Below the pieces are notes generated by a model. The model worked only from the letters and a program-made list of their open reading frames with translations. It ran no database searches and was not told the DNA's origin. Of a DNA stretch of 64,000 nt, positions 22,036 to 32,629 are shown piece after piece; positions within the stretch are counted from its first letter, which is position 1, and every line of letters starts with the position of its first letter. The DNA is taken from NCBI RefSeq assembly GCF_000143415.4, contig NW_003314339.1, forward strand, positions 566,966-630,965. Reading direction: 5' to 3'. The position numbers and the translations under genes were made by a program. The DNA comes from Selaginella moellendorffii. Lineage: Eukaryota; Streptophyta; Lycopodiopsida; Selaginellales; Selaginellaceae.

Positions 22036-22250
22036 TCATGATTGGGATATCATTTAATACCCTCGCTATATTTATACCATGCATGATTGGATATTCCAAA
22101 GCATCTTGTATTTCCAAAAATGCCAGATGGAATTATAAGATCTGGTTTGTCAGAGGATTTGATGTGATGTTCAAGCGTGTGGGCTCATGCAATTTTGATC
22201 CCAAAAAATGCACCAAAAAATGCTCGGCGTCATCTGGCGTTATCTCTTGA

Positions 22251-22272
22251 ATGGCGTGGGGCCGCATGCCAT
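22251..22272. repeat. 22-bp palindrome copy
   Basis: ATGGCGTG and CATGCCAT arms with a GGGCCG core, in the region between G1 and G2. Confidence 0.85.
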
Positions 22273-22344
22273 TTTCAGGGGCACATAGGAGTATATTCCT
22301 AGAATATTCTGACACGCGCGAGATTTTTTTGAGTTTTCTGGAGA

Positions 22345-22565
22345 TCCAACCGTTAGATCGCAACTAGATTTTACAGAATGGTATACAATGTCTTTCTTGA
22401 TGACCCTGCAAAGAAGCATCTCGATCAGACACCACATGAGACCACACGAGCCTTACAATGTTTCAGGGGCATTTGCCATAGATCCGACCGTTATTTTGCT
22501 CCAAGATTTTACAGTTTGGTGTGCATTGACCTTTCCATCGAAACTGCAAAGGGACATCACAATCA
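22345..22565. repeat. Diverged tandem duplication of about 135 bp
   Basis: The block GATCCAACCGTTAGATCG ... AGATTTTACAG ... CTGCAAAGAA recurs as GATCCGACCGTTATTTTG ... AGATTTTACAG ... CTGCAAAGGG. No coding frame spans it convincingly. Confidence 0.55.
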
Positions 22566-22745
22566 GATGCAGGATCACAAAAACTAACTTCACTAACTCT
22601 CGTTTCACCAAGATCTACGTAAGGAGTTATGAAATGAAAGGACCCTCTCTATTGAAATGTGTTTATGGTCCTAGGGGCATTGTGACATATCAAAGGATTT
22701 TGCATCAAGTTCTGTATTTGCATGTTTATCAAGCTACTGAATTGC

Positions 22746-22771
22746 TAAACCCTAAACCCTAAACCCTAAAC
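22746..22771. repeat. Interstitial telomere-type repeat
   Basis: Three and a half units of CCCTAAA, the Arabidopsis-type plant telomere sequence, inside the G1-G2 spacer. Such short runs are common in plant promoters (telo boxes) or mark repaired breaks. Confidence 0.85.
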
Positions 22772-23106
22772 ATGTGGCAAATGCTGCGTGAAGAAAGATG
22801 CCCTTTCTGGGCAAATGCTGTAAAAGGCAGATGCCGAGCAGATGTATCTCAGGCTAGCAAAGGGGACAAACGAAAGCTAGCTATAAACATGATGGGATGC
22901 AAATAGATTACTAGGCTGGTCCTGCGAAAATCAAAAACCATAATTGAAAACATTGAAAATGCAAAAAGAAAGGTTTATAATATTTTTGAATTTTAAGCAA
23001 CCAAAGGAATGTAAGTAGGGCATGTGTTTGTAAGTTTAAAAATGCCTCAACCACTTAAATTCCCAACTAAATAAAGCTGTTTCTATTTTTGGTACAGGTA
23101 AACTTT
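22772..23106. other. Non-coding stretch, nothing recognised
   Basis: AT-rich towards its right end. I see no gene, palindrome or repeat border here. Confidence 0.5.
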
Positions 23107-23823
23107 ATAGCGTGTGGGCTCATGCAATTTTGAACCCAAAAATGCACCAAAAAATGCTCAACTAGCATTATTCTTTGAATGGTGTGTGGCCTTATATTGC
23201 CATAAATGGACGTACACACACAGCATAATTATTCCTTTACACGGCGAATAATCTTGGCGCGGATCGCTGACATGGCATGGCAAAGTTCGAATCACTGACA
23301 TGGCACAGCTGGATCGAGGCAAGGACATGATGTGACAAAGTTCAACCTCCGACAGCAAAGTCTAGAAGCTACTCAGTTTGAAATTTGTTAGAGGAGTCAT
23401 AAGATCTGGTTTGTCAGAGGATTTGATGTGACGTTCAAGCATGTGTTATTTTTGAATTCTCGAACTCATTCCTAGGTCTATCATTTTTGTGCGCCGTGTT
23501 CTTGGTTCCGCTGAGCGCAGTGAGCGCTGCTTGTGTAAGCGGCATTGTGGGCTGTGGTTTATGCGTCTACGAGCGGTTGCGGCATTGCGAGTGCCATTGC
23601 GAGCGGCAGTTTATGCGAGTGGCAGTTTGTGCGAGCGGCACTACGAGCAGTTGCGGTGTTGTCAGCGGCGCTACGAGTAGTTGCAGTGTTGCAAGTGGCA
23701 CTATCTTTGGTGTGGCTACCGCTTCCTCTTGATATTCGGCACTTGTGCTTCCTGGTATGTTCACCATGGAATGGCTTAGGATCACATTTAGAAATGGCAT
23801 GAGGCCACATGCCATCTTGGGCC
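23107..23823 (+). repeat. Mosaic segment D2 (left part)
   Basis: Paralogue of 7554-9415 without the family B solo LTR. It contains a palindrome copy at 23794-23815 and ends at the GGGCC target site of LTR A6. It resumes at 33027. Confidence 0.85.
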
Positions 23824-24919
23824 TGTAAGCGATTAATTTTTCCATTCTACTTTAGTCACTTAACCACACCTCCGACCACTTGGAGGAGTCTCATTCACAA
23901 CCTCCATAAGTCCAACTTAGGACTTGGGGCTTGCTAGCCCCGAGAATGGCATCCATGCCACTCAACCTTAGCACTTGGTCCAAGTGCTCCACGTGTCCGA
24001 TCCCATGATCGACACCCCAAGGTACCACCAACGTATCGGCCCGTTACGCTAAGGCCATGCCCAATTACCTTGGTCACACTGGTGGTCCAACACCACCTGC
24101 ATTCCAATCCCGTCTCTCAAAGACTGGGTCATCCGTTCATGAGGGATCATCCCAAATCCACTCCTTAACATCCTTAGGATGCCTACAGACATGGGGAATA
24201 GCCTTCCCCAATATCTCGGTTCCGGTCCCCACCAAGTCCCTTTCTGTCCTTGGCTGTGTTCGCCAACACTGCCACTGGATCAAGGCCCACCGGCCCTACC
24301 ACTAAGTCCCACTATCCTCGAGGACTTCCTCACTGTGTGACTGTGTCCTTGGTCACCCCACCAGAGGGCTACCCCTCTTCCTTTCCACAGTCTGGGACTT
24401 TGGGACACCATTTCGGAACACCGTGGCCTTACGCGAGCCACCTGGGTACTCTCCCCACCTTTCGCCTTTAGGTGCTCTAGCCATGGGCTTAGAGCGAGGT
24501 TCCGTTGAGCCACGCCTGGTATCCAAGTAGGTAGTGCCACCCACACTTGGACTGGGAGCATCGGCCAGTCGATCTCCCGGGGGAACTAGAGCCGGCTCTT
24601 GAACACTTCACCAAGCTACCCCGCTTGTCGGTCTGTGTTCACTCTAGTCTTGGACTTCCCAATGGGCAGCTCATCACCCAACACTGGGTCCGGCCTTCCT
24701 GGGCCAAACTGGCCTTTCCTGGCCAAACTGGCTCCAATGCAGTCCTCCCCCTACTATACTTTTGGAGCTCACCAAACCCCCCAGGGTCTGGGAGACGAAC
24801 GCTTTGGGCTTTCACCCTCTCAGACTCAAACTCGGACTCGGACTCGGACTCGGACTCGGACTCGGACTCGGGCTCGGGCTCTGTCTCGGCCTCGGCCTCG
24901 GTCTCGTTCTCGGTCCCGA

Positions 24920-24957
<38 letters not shown>

Positions 24958-25098
24958 CCGGTCTCGGTCTCGACTTCGGACTCCATCTCGGACTCCATCT
25001 CGGGTCCATCTCGGACTCCATCTCGGGTCCATCTTGGACTCCATCTCGGGTCCATCTCGGACTCCATTTCGGGTCCATCTCGGACTCCATCTCGGGTC

Positions 25099-26246
25099 TG
25101 TAAGGAACCAACTCGCCGAGGTGTCGTAGGCTAAGGGAACCCCGAAAGCATGACCAAAATGACAAAGAGTTCATCGGATGGGACCAAGTCAAAGATCGAG
25201 TCCAAGACCGACTCTAGGACCGAGTTCGAGATCGAGTCCGGAATCGAGTCCGAGACCGACTCGGGGACCGAGTTCGAGTCCGAGTTCGAGACCGAGTTCG
25301 AGACGGAGTCCGAGATCCGAAATCGGGTCCGAGACCGAGTCCGAAGTCGAGTCCGAGGTCGGGCCCGAGATCGGGTCCGAGATCGAGTCCGCGATCGAGT
25401 CCGAGACCGAATCCGAAGTCGGATCCGAAATCGGATCCGAGATCGAGCCAGAGATTAAGTCCAAATACTAATACGGGTCAAGGGGTGAAAGCCCAAAGCG
25501 TGCGTCCCCCAGGGGGGGGGGGCTGCAGGGGGTTCCAAAAGTATAGTAGGGATAGTGAGGTCCAGGAACCAGTTTTGAAGGGACTCTCCAGTTGGGCTTC
25601 CAAACCGACTTGAGGTTGGGACTGGGACTAAGGGGCCTTGGGTGGGAGTGAGCATGGACTTGGCTGGTGCCGGAGGGGCCATCCAAGGAAGTGCTCAAGA
25701 GCAGCTCCCACTCCCGAAAGGGAAACCGATTGCGGTGCTCCCGGCTCATGTGGAGTGGTGCCCCACTTGAGTACCATGCGGCTCATTGGTCCTCGCCCTT
25801 CCAAGGGGCTTGGGCCTTCCTTCGGGATGGAAGTGGGGGGCGAGAGGTACCCATACCGGGCCGTTAGGCCACGGTGTTTCGCCCCGGCGTCCCGAAGCAA
25901 GTGTTGCACTCAAGACTTGGGATTTAGAGGGTCCCATGATCAAGTCTTGTGGTACCAAGGGATGTTAGGAACCTGGAAGCTTGGTGTGCTTGGCTGCTTG
26001 TGCTTGCGGGGAGTGTAGCCGAACCTTAAGTCCAGTCTAACCCGGGGAGGGGGATTGGGAGTGATTTGGGAATCCGTGGAAGGATGGCTAACACTCCGTT
26101 GCTCGTGCAGTGAGTAGCTGAAACCAAGTAGGAGCTGGTACCATAGGCGAGAACCTTGGCAAGGGAACTTAGCAAAAGCCAAGGCAGTGTTGGACGGATA
26201 GACGAGGTAAGCTGGCAAATTGGAAAGGAAAAATTTGTGGCTTACA
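25099..26246 (+). repeat. Family B 5' LTR
   Basis: 1148 bp, TGTAAGGAAC...GTGGCTTACA. It includes a low-complexity block of GAGTCCGAGAxC units (25190-25460), a run of 11 G (25511-25521) and the core GGTGAAAGCCCAAAGCG ... CCAAAAGTATAGTAGG shared with family A LTRs. Confidence 0.95.
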
Positions 26247-26249
26247 ATT

Positions 26250-26262
26250 TGGTATCGGAGCC
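26250..26262 (+). other. Primer-binding site of family B
   Basis: TGGTATCGGAGCC, three bases after the LTR end. It differs by one base from the usual initiator-Met tRNA site. Confidence 0.85.
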
Positions 26263-26305
26263 TTTTCCTCAGTTCTAGCGAAGGATAGAGGCGGATTGCT
26301 GGGAG

Positions 26306-27919
26306 ATGGCAAGGGCAGGGCGTAAGCGAACCCAGGCGGAGACGGAACCTCCGCCAGAGCTGGAGCCTCCGGTCGAACAAGAGGCTATGGATGAGGAATC
26401 CTTGCATGAGGAGGACTCCAGTGAGGAAACCTCCAAACAGGAGTCCGGTGGCGAGGTTCGGTCGTCCAAGGCTCGATTGGACGTGCTAGAAGGACAGTTG
26501 GCACAGACCAATGCCCTGCTGGAAACTCTCGTACGCAAGCTAAAGCGTGACGAGAGGCGGAAGAAAAAGAAAAAGACTGCGGATGCTGGCAGCGCAGAAG
26601 GTGCGGATCTTTCGGCCGGGACTGAGGCAAAACCAGACAAGGTCGAACAGACCGAAGTGGAATCAGTCCCTCAGGCAGTTCCCAAGTACAAACCAAAGCC
26701 CCCACCGGTCTTCAAGGGAGTGAATGACTATAAGGTGGTGGAGGATTGGTTTTACGATATGGAGGACTACTTCCGAGCGTTGCGGTTACCAAGCTCGGAG
26801 AAGGTCCCATGTGCAAAACCATACTTGGCAGATAATGCCAAGTCTTGGTGGAGAACAACGGAGGCCAACGAAGGACCGGTGGTCACTTGGGACATGATGA
26901 AGGCGAGGATCCGCGCAACATATGTTCCTCCGAATGCCACTCTGCATCTGAGGGATGAACTGAGTAGGCTGAAACAGACAGGAACCATCCAGGAATATGT
27001 GAATGGGTTCATGGCAAAGAGGATACTTGTCACGGACATGGGGGATATGGATGCGTTCCATGCCTTCATATCAGGTTTGCAAACCTGGGCTCGCGGCGAG
27101 GTGATGAGGTGGAACCCGACCAACTACAAGGAAGCGTTGGATGCGGCCATCAAGGTGCATTTCAACGATAACCTGCGAAAGGGGAACACGACGGGGTCGG
27201 GATCCACATTTCACAAAGGGGCCAAACCGAGGGGAACGTATAGCAAGGGGAAATTCAAAAGGAGTTTCTCTAAGAATGAGTCCTCGGGGTTCCGGAAAGG
27301 CAAATCCGGTGGCCAGCGAGCGAGTACGTGGGGGAGTCAAGCGAAAAAGGACAAACCCACGGATAAGAAGGTCAAGTCGTATAGCAGCGTGGGAAACAAC
27401 GTATGCTACAACTGCGGCGAAGCGGGACACTTCTCGAGGGAATGTCCCTACCCGAAGAAGGCCAGAGCCAATATGGCCATCAAGTCGGGTGAAGTCCAAA
27501 CTGAGGTATGTGATCCAGTCCCTAACTCAAAGTTACTCATTACACGAGCAACTTTGGTAGAGAGTCGTTCGCGACATCTACTAGCCCTCCGAGGGAAGCT
27601 CGGAGGTAGCTTTGTTAAGATCCTTATTGACACGGGTGCTTCGGATAATTTTGTGGCTGCAGACATAGTCCGGCAAGCCGGACTAACGGTGCAGCGGCTA
27701 GGCGAACCAAGGACTATAGAGTTTGTTCAGGGTAGCCAAAGCACCGATGAGGTACTTCGACAAGCGAGAGTCGAAGTGGGGACATGGAAAGTGGACATGG
27801 ATTTCACCGTCTTGGATATGGCGGGATTTGACGTGATCTTCGGAATGGATTGGTTTAATCGGTTCGTGGTAGCCCTGCATGGACAAGGTAGGAACCTTGT
27901 GGTATTGGCGAATGCCTAA
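26306..27919 (+). CDS. Family B Gag-protease
   Basis: 537 codons. The N-terminus is acidic, followed by a lysine-rich coiled stretch (about 75-95) and the retrotransposon Gag core (about 125-290). A CCHC zinc knuckle (CYNCGEAGHFSREC) lies near residue 366, and the aspartic protease motif DTGAS near 441 with the downstream FGMDW. Gag packages the RNA; the protease cuts the polyprotein. The frame ends in UAA at 27917-27919, and the polymerase frame follows in the same phase without its own ATG, so expression of the enzymes needs readthrough, splicing, or an intact sister copy. Confidence 0.9.
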   Translation: MARAGRKRTQAETEPPPELEPPVEQEAMDEESLHEEDSSEETSKQESGGEVRSSKARLDVLEGQLAQTNALLETLVRKLKRDERRKKKKKTADAGSAEGADLSAGTEAKPDKVEQTEVESVPQAVPKYKPKPPPVFKGVNDYKVVEDWFYDMEDYFRALRLPSSEKVPCAKPYLADNAKSWWRTTEANEGPVVTWDMMKARIRATYVPPNATLHLRDELSRLKQTGTIQEYVNGFMAKRILVTDMGDMDAFHAFISGLQTWARGEVMRWNPTNYKEALDAAIKVHFNDNLRKGNTTGSGSTFHKGAKPRGTYSKGKFKRSFSKNESSGFRKGKSGGQRASTWGSQAKKDKPTDKKVKSYSSVGNNVCYNCGEAGHFSRECPYPKKARANMAIKSGEVQTEVCDPVPNSKLLITRATLVESRSRHLLALRGKLGGSFVKILIDTGASDNFVAADIVRQAGLTVQRLGEPRTIEFVQGSQSTDEVLRQARVEVGTWKVDMDFTVLDMAGFDVIFGMDWFNRFVVALHGQGRNLVVLANA

Positions 27920-30900
27920 GGAAGAAGATCTAGGGTGGAGGCCCAGGATCTAAAGGTAGGGCAAAGCAAGGCCAAAGAGTCATGCTTGAACCTGGTGTCC
28001 ACGAGAGGACAACTCACTAAAGGAACTAAGGCAGCCTTTTTGTGCTTACTCTCGGTGAAGAGTGACAAAAAGACAAGAACGGAAGAAGTGCCTTTAGTGA
28101 TCCAGCGAGTGTTGGACCAATTCCAGGATACCATGCCGGAGGAGCTACCGGCGGGGTTGCCCCCCGCACGACCGATAGAACATAAGATTGAGCTTGTCGA
28201 GGGCGCTGAGGCGGTGGTTCGTCCCCCCTATCGTTTGAACGAAAAAGAACTCAAGGAGCTCAAGTGCCAACTAGAGGAGTTGGTGGGCAAAGGGTATGTT
28301 AGGTTGAGCAAGTCGCCGTATGGGGCGCCGGTATTATTTGTGAAAAAGAAAGATGGATCTATGCGCATGTGCATAGATTACCGGTTGCTCAACAAGTATA
28401 CCAAGAAGAACAAGTACCCGTTGCCAAGGATTGAGGACCTGTTCGATAGGTTGGGAAAGGCAAAATACTTCTCGAGGATTGACCTAAGGTCAGGATACTA
28501 CCAGATCAGGGTAGCCGAGGAAGACGTTGAGAAGACAACCTGTCGAACGAGGTATGGGAGCTTTGAGTTTTTGGTGATGCCCTTTGGGCTGTGCAATGCG
28601 CCGGCAACGTTTTCGGCGTTGATGAACCACGTCTTTGTACCCTATCTGGATCACTTTGTGGTCGTCTATATTGACGACATCCTGATCTATAGCGAGACGC
28701 TAGAGGAGCATGCCGAACACTTGGCGAAGGTGTTTGAGAAACTAAGGGAACATAAACTGTATGCTAAAGAGAGCAAATGTGACTTTGCTCAGCAAGAGGT
28801 AAAGTTTCTCGGGCATGTGGTGGGCCAGGACGGGCTCAAGGTGGACCCGGAGAAGGTCCAAGCGATCCAGGAATGGGAGCGACCATCGAATGTACATGAG
28901 TTGAGGGCGTTCTTGGGGCTATGCAACTACTATCGAAAGTTTATCAGACACTATTCGAGAGTAGCCCTACCCTTAACGGATCAAACGGGAAAAGGGAAGA
29001 TGGTATGGACAGCGGAATGCGAGGCGGCATTCGTCCACCTCAAAGGGAAGTTGAGGAAGGCTCCGGTGTTGGCATTACCGGACTTTGGTAAGGACTTTGA
29101 GGTAGACACGGATGCTTCGGACTTTGCGTTAGGCGCAGTTTTGAAGCAAGACAACCATCCAATAGCGTTCTTCTCGAAGAAGCTGGACAAGGCTCAACGG
29201 AAGTGGCCTGCCCACGAGAAGGAATTGTTTGCGGTGGTCAAGGCGCTCAAGGAGTGGCGACACTACCTTGGGAGACACTTCAAGGTTTACACGGACAATG
29301 TGGCAACGAAACACTTCTTGTCACAACCCGACCTGAGAGGGAAACAAGGTCGGTGGGCCAATGCCTTGGCCGAGTTTGATTGCGAGATTCTGTACAAGCC
29401 TGGGAAGAGCAACATCGTGGCAGATGCGCTAAGTCGAAAAGCGAGCTTGAGGTTGGCGATCTCTAGCGCAACAGCAACCTTCTGGGACGATGTGCGGACA
29501 GCATATGAGAACGATGGTCTAGCACAAGAAGTGTTGTTGAGGAATCTGGAGGCACGGGAAGCTCACCAGAGAGGTGAGCCGCCAACGGAAGAGAAAACGG
29601 GCTATGCGGAACGCAATGGACTCATTTATTACAAGCAAACGAGGGTGTATGTTCCAGAAGGTGGACTAAGGAAGGTAGCCTTAGAAGAGTGTCATGACGG
29701 ACCTCTTGCGGGACACGGCGGAGTGCCCAAGACGATGGGCTTACTCAAGAGGAAGTACCATTGGCCAGATATGGCTAAGGACGTCCAAGACTATGTAAAG
29801 ACATGTCCAGCATGTCAGCAGGTCAAAGCCGTGACTAAGGCTAGTGGGGGCTTGTTGCAAAGCATCCCCATTCCAGATCGTCCGTGGAAATGTCTCACGA
29901 TGGACTTCATCACGGGACTACCCCCAAGCGAGGGGTTCGATGCGATATTCGTGGTGGTGGACCGATTTTCGAAGATGGCACATTTCATACCCACCACAAC
30001 GGAGGTGGATGCGGAAGGTGTGGCGAAACTGTTCTTCGAACAAGTGGTTCGAGTGCGGGGAAGGCCAGAGGAGATTATCTCAGACCGAGATAAGATCTTC
30101 ACTAGTAGGTTCTGGAGGACCCTCCTGGAACAGTATCGCACCAAGTTGAAATTCAGCACAGCCTATCACCCACAGACAGGTATGGGGTATTAAGTCAAGT
30201 TTGGTGGTCCTAACACTTCTTGACAGACGGACAAACGGAAAGGGTGAATAGGCAGCTGGAGGATTATTTGCGATGCTATGTCTCGGGAGACCAGACCGAT
30301 TGGGTAAGTCATTTGGGACTTGCGGAAATGTGTTATAACAACTCACCACATTCGAGTATCGGGGTGAGTCCATGGGAAGTCATCAATGGGCGAGCTATTG
30401 AAGGTCCTGTGGAACTCGGCGTGGCCGAGTATCATGGAGAGTTACCCGCAGTGGAGGCATTCACGGCGGAAAGACTCAACATTTGGAATCTAGTGAGGGA
30501 TTCCTTGGAACGGGCTCAACAAAGGCAAACCAAGTACGCGAACCTAAAGCGCCGGGACGTAGAGTTCCAAGCTGGGGAGAAGGTGTGGCTGAACACCAAG
30601 AACCTTAGGCTACCAAGTGGGATCAGCCGAAAGTTGACCCAAAGGTAAAAATGCATGTATTCCTGTAAATGAATTGATCTTGAGTTCCTTAAGCAGGTTC
30701 GCGGGGCCTTACGAGATTGAGGCACGAATCGGTAAAGTGGCTTACCGACTCCGACTTCCTCGAGAGATGGGGAAGATGCACCCAGTGTTCCATGTGAACT
30801 TACTCAAGCCGTACTTTGAGGATCCGCTTCGCAAAGACCAAGTAAGACCTTTACCTGAGGTTATCCAAGGGGAAGAGGAATACGAAGTCGAGGCCATCCT

Positions 30901-31078
30901 CAATGCGCGCAAGAGCAAGCGACAAGGACGCGAGGTGAGAGAGTTCCATGTGAAGTGGAAAGGATTTCCACACTGCGAAGCAACATGGGAACCGGAGGAG
31001 AACCTAGCGAACGCGCGAGATCTAGTGGAGGAATTTCTGCAAGGCAGAACTCTATGTACTTATGCAAAGTTCAATTAA
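27920..31078 (+). CDS. Family B polymerase: RT, RNase H, integrase, chromodomain
   Basis: In the same frame as Gag after UAA 27917. Reverse transcriptase (about 28270-28800) has IDYR, the MPFGL motif and the catalytic YIDD near 28669. RNase H begins near 29104 ([13 protein letters not shown]). Integrase has its HHCC finger at about 29690-29820 and the DDE core (MDF, SDR, then Glu after the first intron). A chromodomain (about 30870-31040, YEVEAILN ... FHVKWKGF ... TWEP) ends the protein and probably steers integration to chromatin marks. Two GT-AG introns, 30180-30226 (47 nt) and 30645-30696 (52 nt), must be removed to keep the frame; both joints restore family-conserved residues. Confidence 0.88.
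30180..30226 (+). other. 47-nt intron in the integrase region of family B
   Basis: The donor is CAG/GTATGG and the acceptor TTGACAG. Unspliced, the frame stops at TAA 30191-30193; spliced, the conserved PQTDGQ region of the integrase is continuous. Phase 1. Confidence 0.85.
30645..30696 (+). other. 52-nt intron upstream of the chromodomain in family B
   Basis: The donor is AAAG/GTAAAA and the acceptor TTAAGCAG. Removal joins the integrase C-terminal part to the conserved FAGPYEI segment in frame. Confidence 0.85.
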
Positions 31079-31469
31079 AATATCAATTTGCAAAGTTGAG
31101 CAAGTGGCATATGTTGGGACCCGAAGGCGCGCCAAAGGTGAGCTAATTAGCATGGGTTAGCTAGGTCGACCAGGCGTAGGGAGCTACGCCCGACTCCCTG
31201 CGGGGATGTCGAAACCGTAGACGTATTCTACGGAGGTTGGGTTCGAGTCCCAACCCCCTAGTAAAGCAAGGCTGGGTTCAAGTCCCGACCCCATACTAGG
31301 GCGTGGTGAGGGGTGGAGTATAGGGACACCTATATTCCGTTGTCATGAGCTCTTGGCCGGGGAGGCTAACTTAGGCACACCGCTAAGTGGGGGGATGCCC
31401 CCGGAGACATGGTCAACAAGTCGTAGGATAAAAAAGAGACGTTCGGTGTGGGCATCGAACTTCTTCTAT
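31079..31469 (+). other. Family B 3' untranslated region
   Basis: Non-coding part between the chromodomain stop and the polypurine tract. It contains the T-arm-like block and a GGGGGATGCCCCC hairpin (31392-31404) that are shared with the family A internal domain. Confidence 0.7.
31236..31254 (+). other. tRNA T-arm-like hairpin in family B 3' region
   Basis: A six-base stem GTTGGG/CCCAAC encloses TTCGAGT, and GGTTCGAGTCC fits the polymerase III box B consensus. A weaker copy follows at about 31272-31290, and the reverse complement occurs in family A near 3320-3345. There is no complete tRNA. Confidence 0.5.
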
Positions 31470-31480
31470 GGGTGGTGGAG
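31470..31480 (+). other. Polypurine tract of family B
   Basis: GGGTGGTGGAG immediately before the 3' LTR; identical to the tract next to LTR A1 (1731-1744, minus strand). Confidence 0.8.
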
Positions 31481-31481
31481 T

Positions 31482-32629
31482 TGTAAGGAACCAACTCGCC
31501 GAGGTGTCGTAGGCTAAGGGAACCCCGAAAGCATGACCAAAATGACAAAGAGTTCATCGGATGGGACCAAGTCAAAGATCGAGTCCAAGACCGACTCTAG
31601 GACCGAGTTCGAGATCGAGTCCGGAATCGAGTCCGAGACCGACTCGGGGACCGAGTTCGAGTCCGAGTTCGAGACCGAGTTCGAGACGGAGTCCGAGATC
31701 CGAAATCGGGTCCGAGACCGAGTCCGAAGTCGAGTCCGAGGTCGGGCCCGAGATCGGGTCCGAGATCGAGTCCGCGATCGAGTCCGAGACCGAATCCGAA
31801 GTCGGATCCGAAATCGGATCCGAGATCGAGCCAGAGACTAAGTCCAAATACTAATACGGGTCAAGGGGTGAAAGCCCAAAGCGTGCATCCCCCAGGGGGG
31901 GGGGGCTGCAGGGGGTTCCAAAAGTATAGTAGGGATAGTGAGGTCCAGGAACCAGTTTTGAAGGGACTCTCCAGTTGGGCTTCCAAACCGACTTGAGGTT
32001 GGGACTGGGACTAAGGGGCCTTGGGTGGGAGTGAGCATGGACTTGGCTGGTGCCGGAGGGGCCATCCAAGGAAGTGCTCAAGAGCAGCTCCCACTCCCGA
32101 AAGGGAAACCGATTGCGGTGCTCCCGGCTCATGTGGAGTGGTGCCCCACTTGAGTACCATGCGGCTCATTGGTCCTCGCCCTTCCAAGGGGCTTGGGCCT
32201 TCCTTCGGGATGGAAGTGGGGGGCGAGAGGTACCCATACCGGGCCGTTAGGCCACGGTGTTTCGCCCCGGCGTCCCGAAGCAAGTGTTGCACTCAAGACT
32301 TGGGATTTAGAGGGTCCCATGATCAAGTCTTGTGGTACCAAGGGATGTTAGGAACCTGGAAGCTTGGTGTGCTTGGCTGCTTGTGCTTGCGGGGAGTGTA
32401 GCCGAACCTTAAGTCCAGTCTAACCCGGGGAGGGGGATTGGGAGTGATTTGGGAATCCGTGGAAGGATGGCTAACACTCCGTTGCTCGTGCAGTGAGTAG
32501 CTGAAACCAAGTAGGAGCTGGTACCATAGGCGAGAACCTTGGCAAGGGAACTTAGCAAAAGCCAAGGCAATGTTGGACGGATAGACGAGGTAAGCTGGCA
32601 AATTGGAAAGGAAAAATTTGTGGCTTACA
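31482..32629 (+). repeat. Family B 3' LTR
   Basis: 1148 bp, same length as the 5' LTR, with about three substitutions. Followed by GGGTC, the second target duplication. Confidence 0.95.

Larger units (their letters stand above)
25099..32629 (+). mobile_element. Family B full-length Ty3/gypsy chromovirus
   Basis: The 7531-bp element has two 1148-bp LTRs, a primer-binding site, gag-protease, reverse transcriptase-RNase H-integrase, a chromodomain and a polypurine tract. The target duplication GGGTC is at 25094-25098 and 32630-32634. I count about three differences between the LTRs, which indicates a recent insertion. Domain order and the C-terminal chromodomain place it among plant chromoviruses of the Ty3/gypsy group. 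Two short introns interrupt the pol frame, and one in-frame UAA separates protease from reverse transcriptase. Confidence 0.95.

Noticed and set aside
22378-22762. Overlapping short open frames in the G1-G2 spacer
   Set aside because: They cover a diverged tandem duplication, shift frame between the units and show no motif.
25178-25471. Arg/Ser-rich open frames in family B LTRs, repeated at 31561-31854 and in reverse at 8544-8837
   Set aside because: They are identical in all three LTR copies because the LTRs are identical; they are not separate genes.
31236-31254. Possible tRNA gene
   Set aside because: Only a T-arm-like hairpin is present; no acceptor stem, anticodon arm or D arm can be paired around it.
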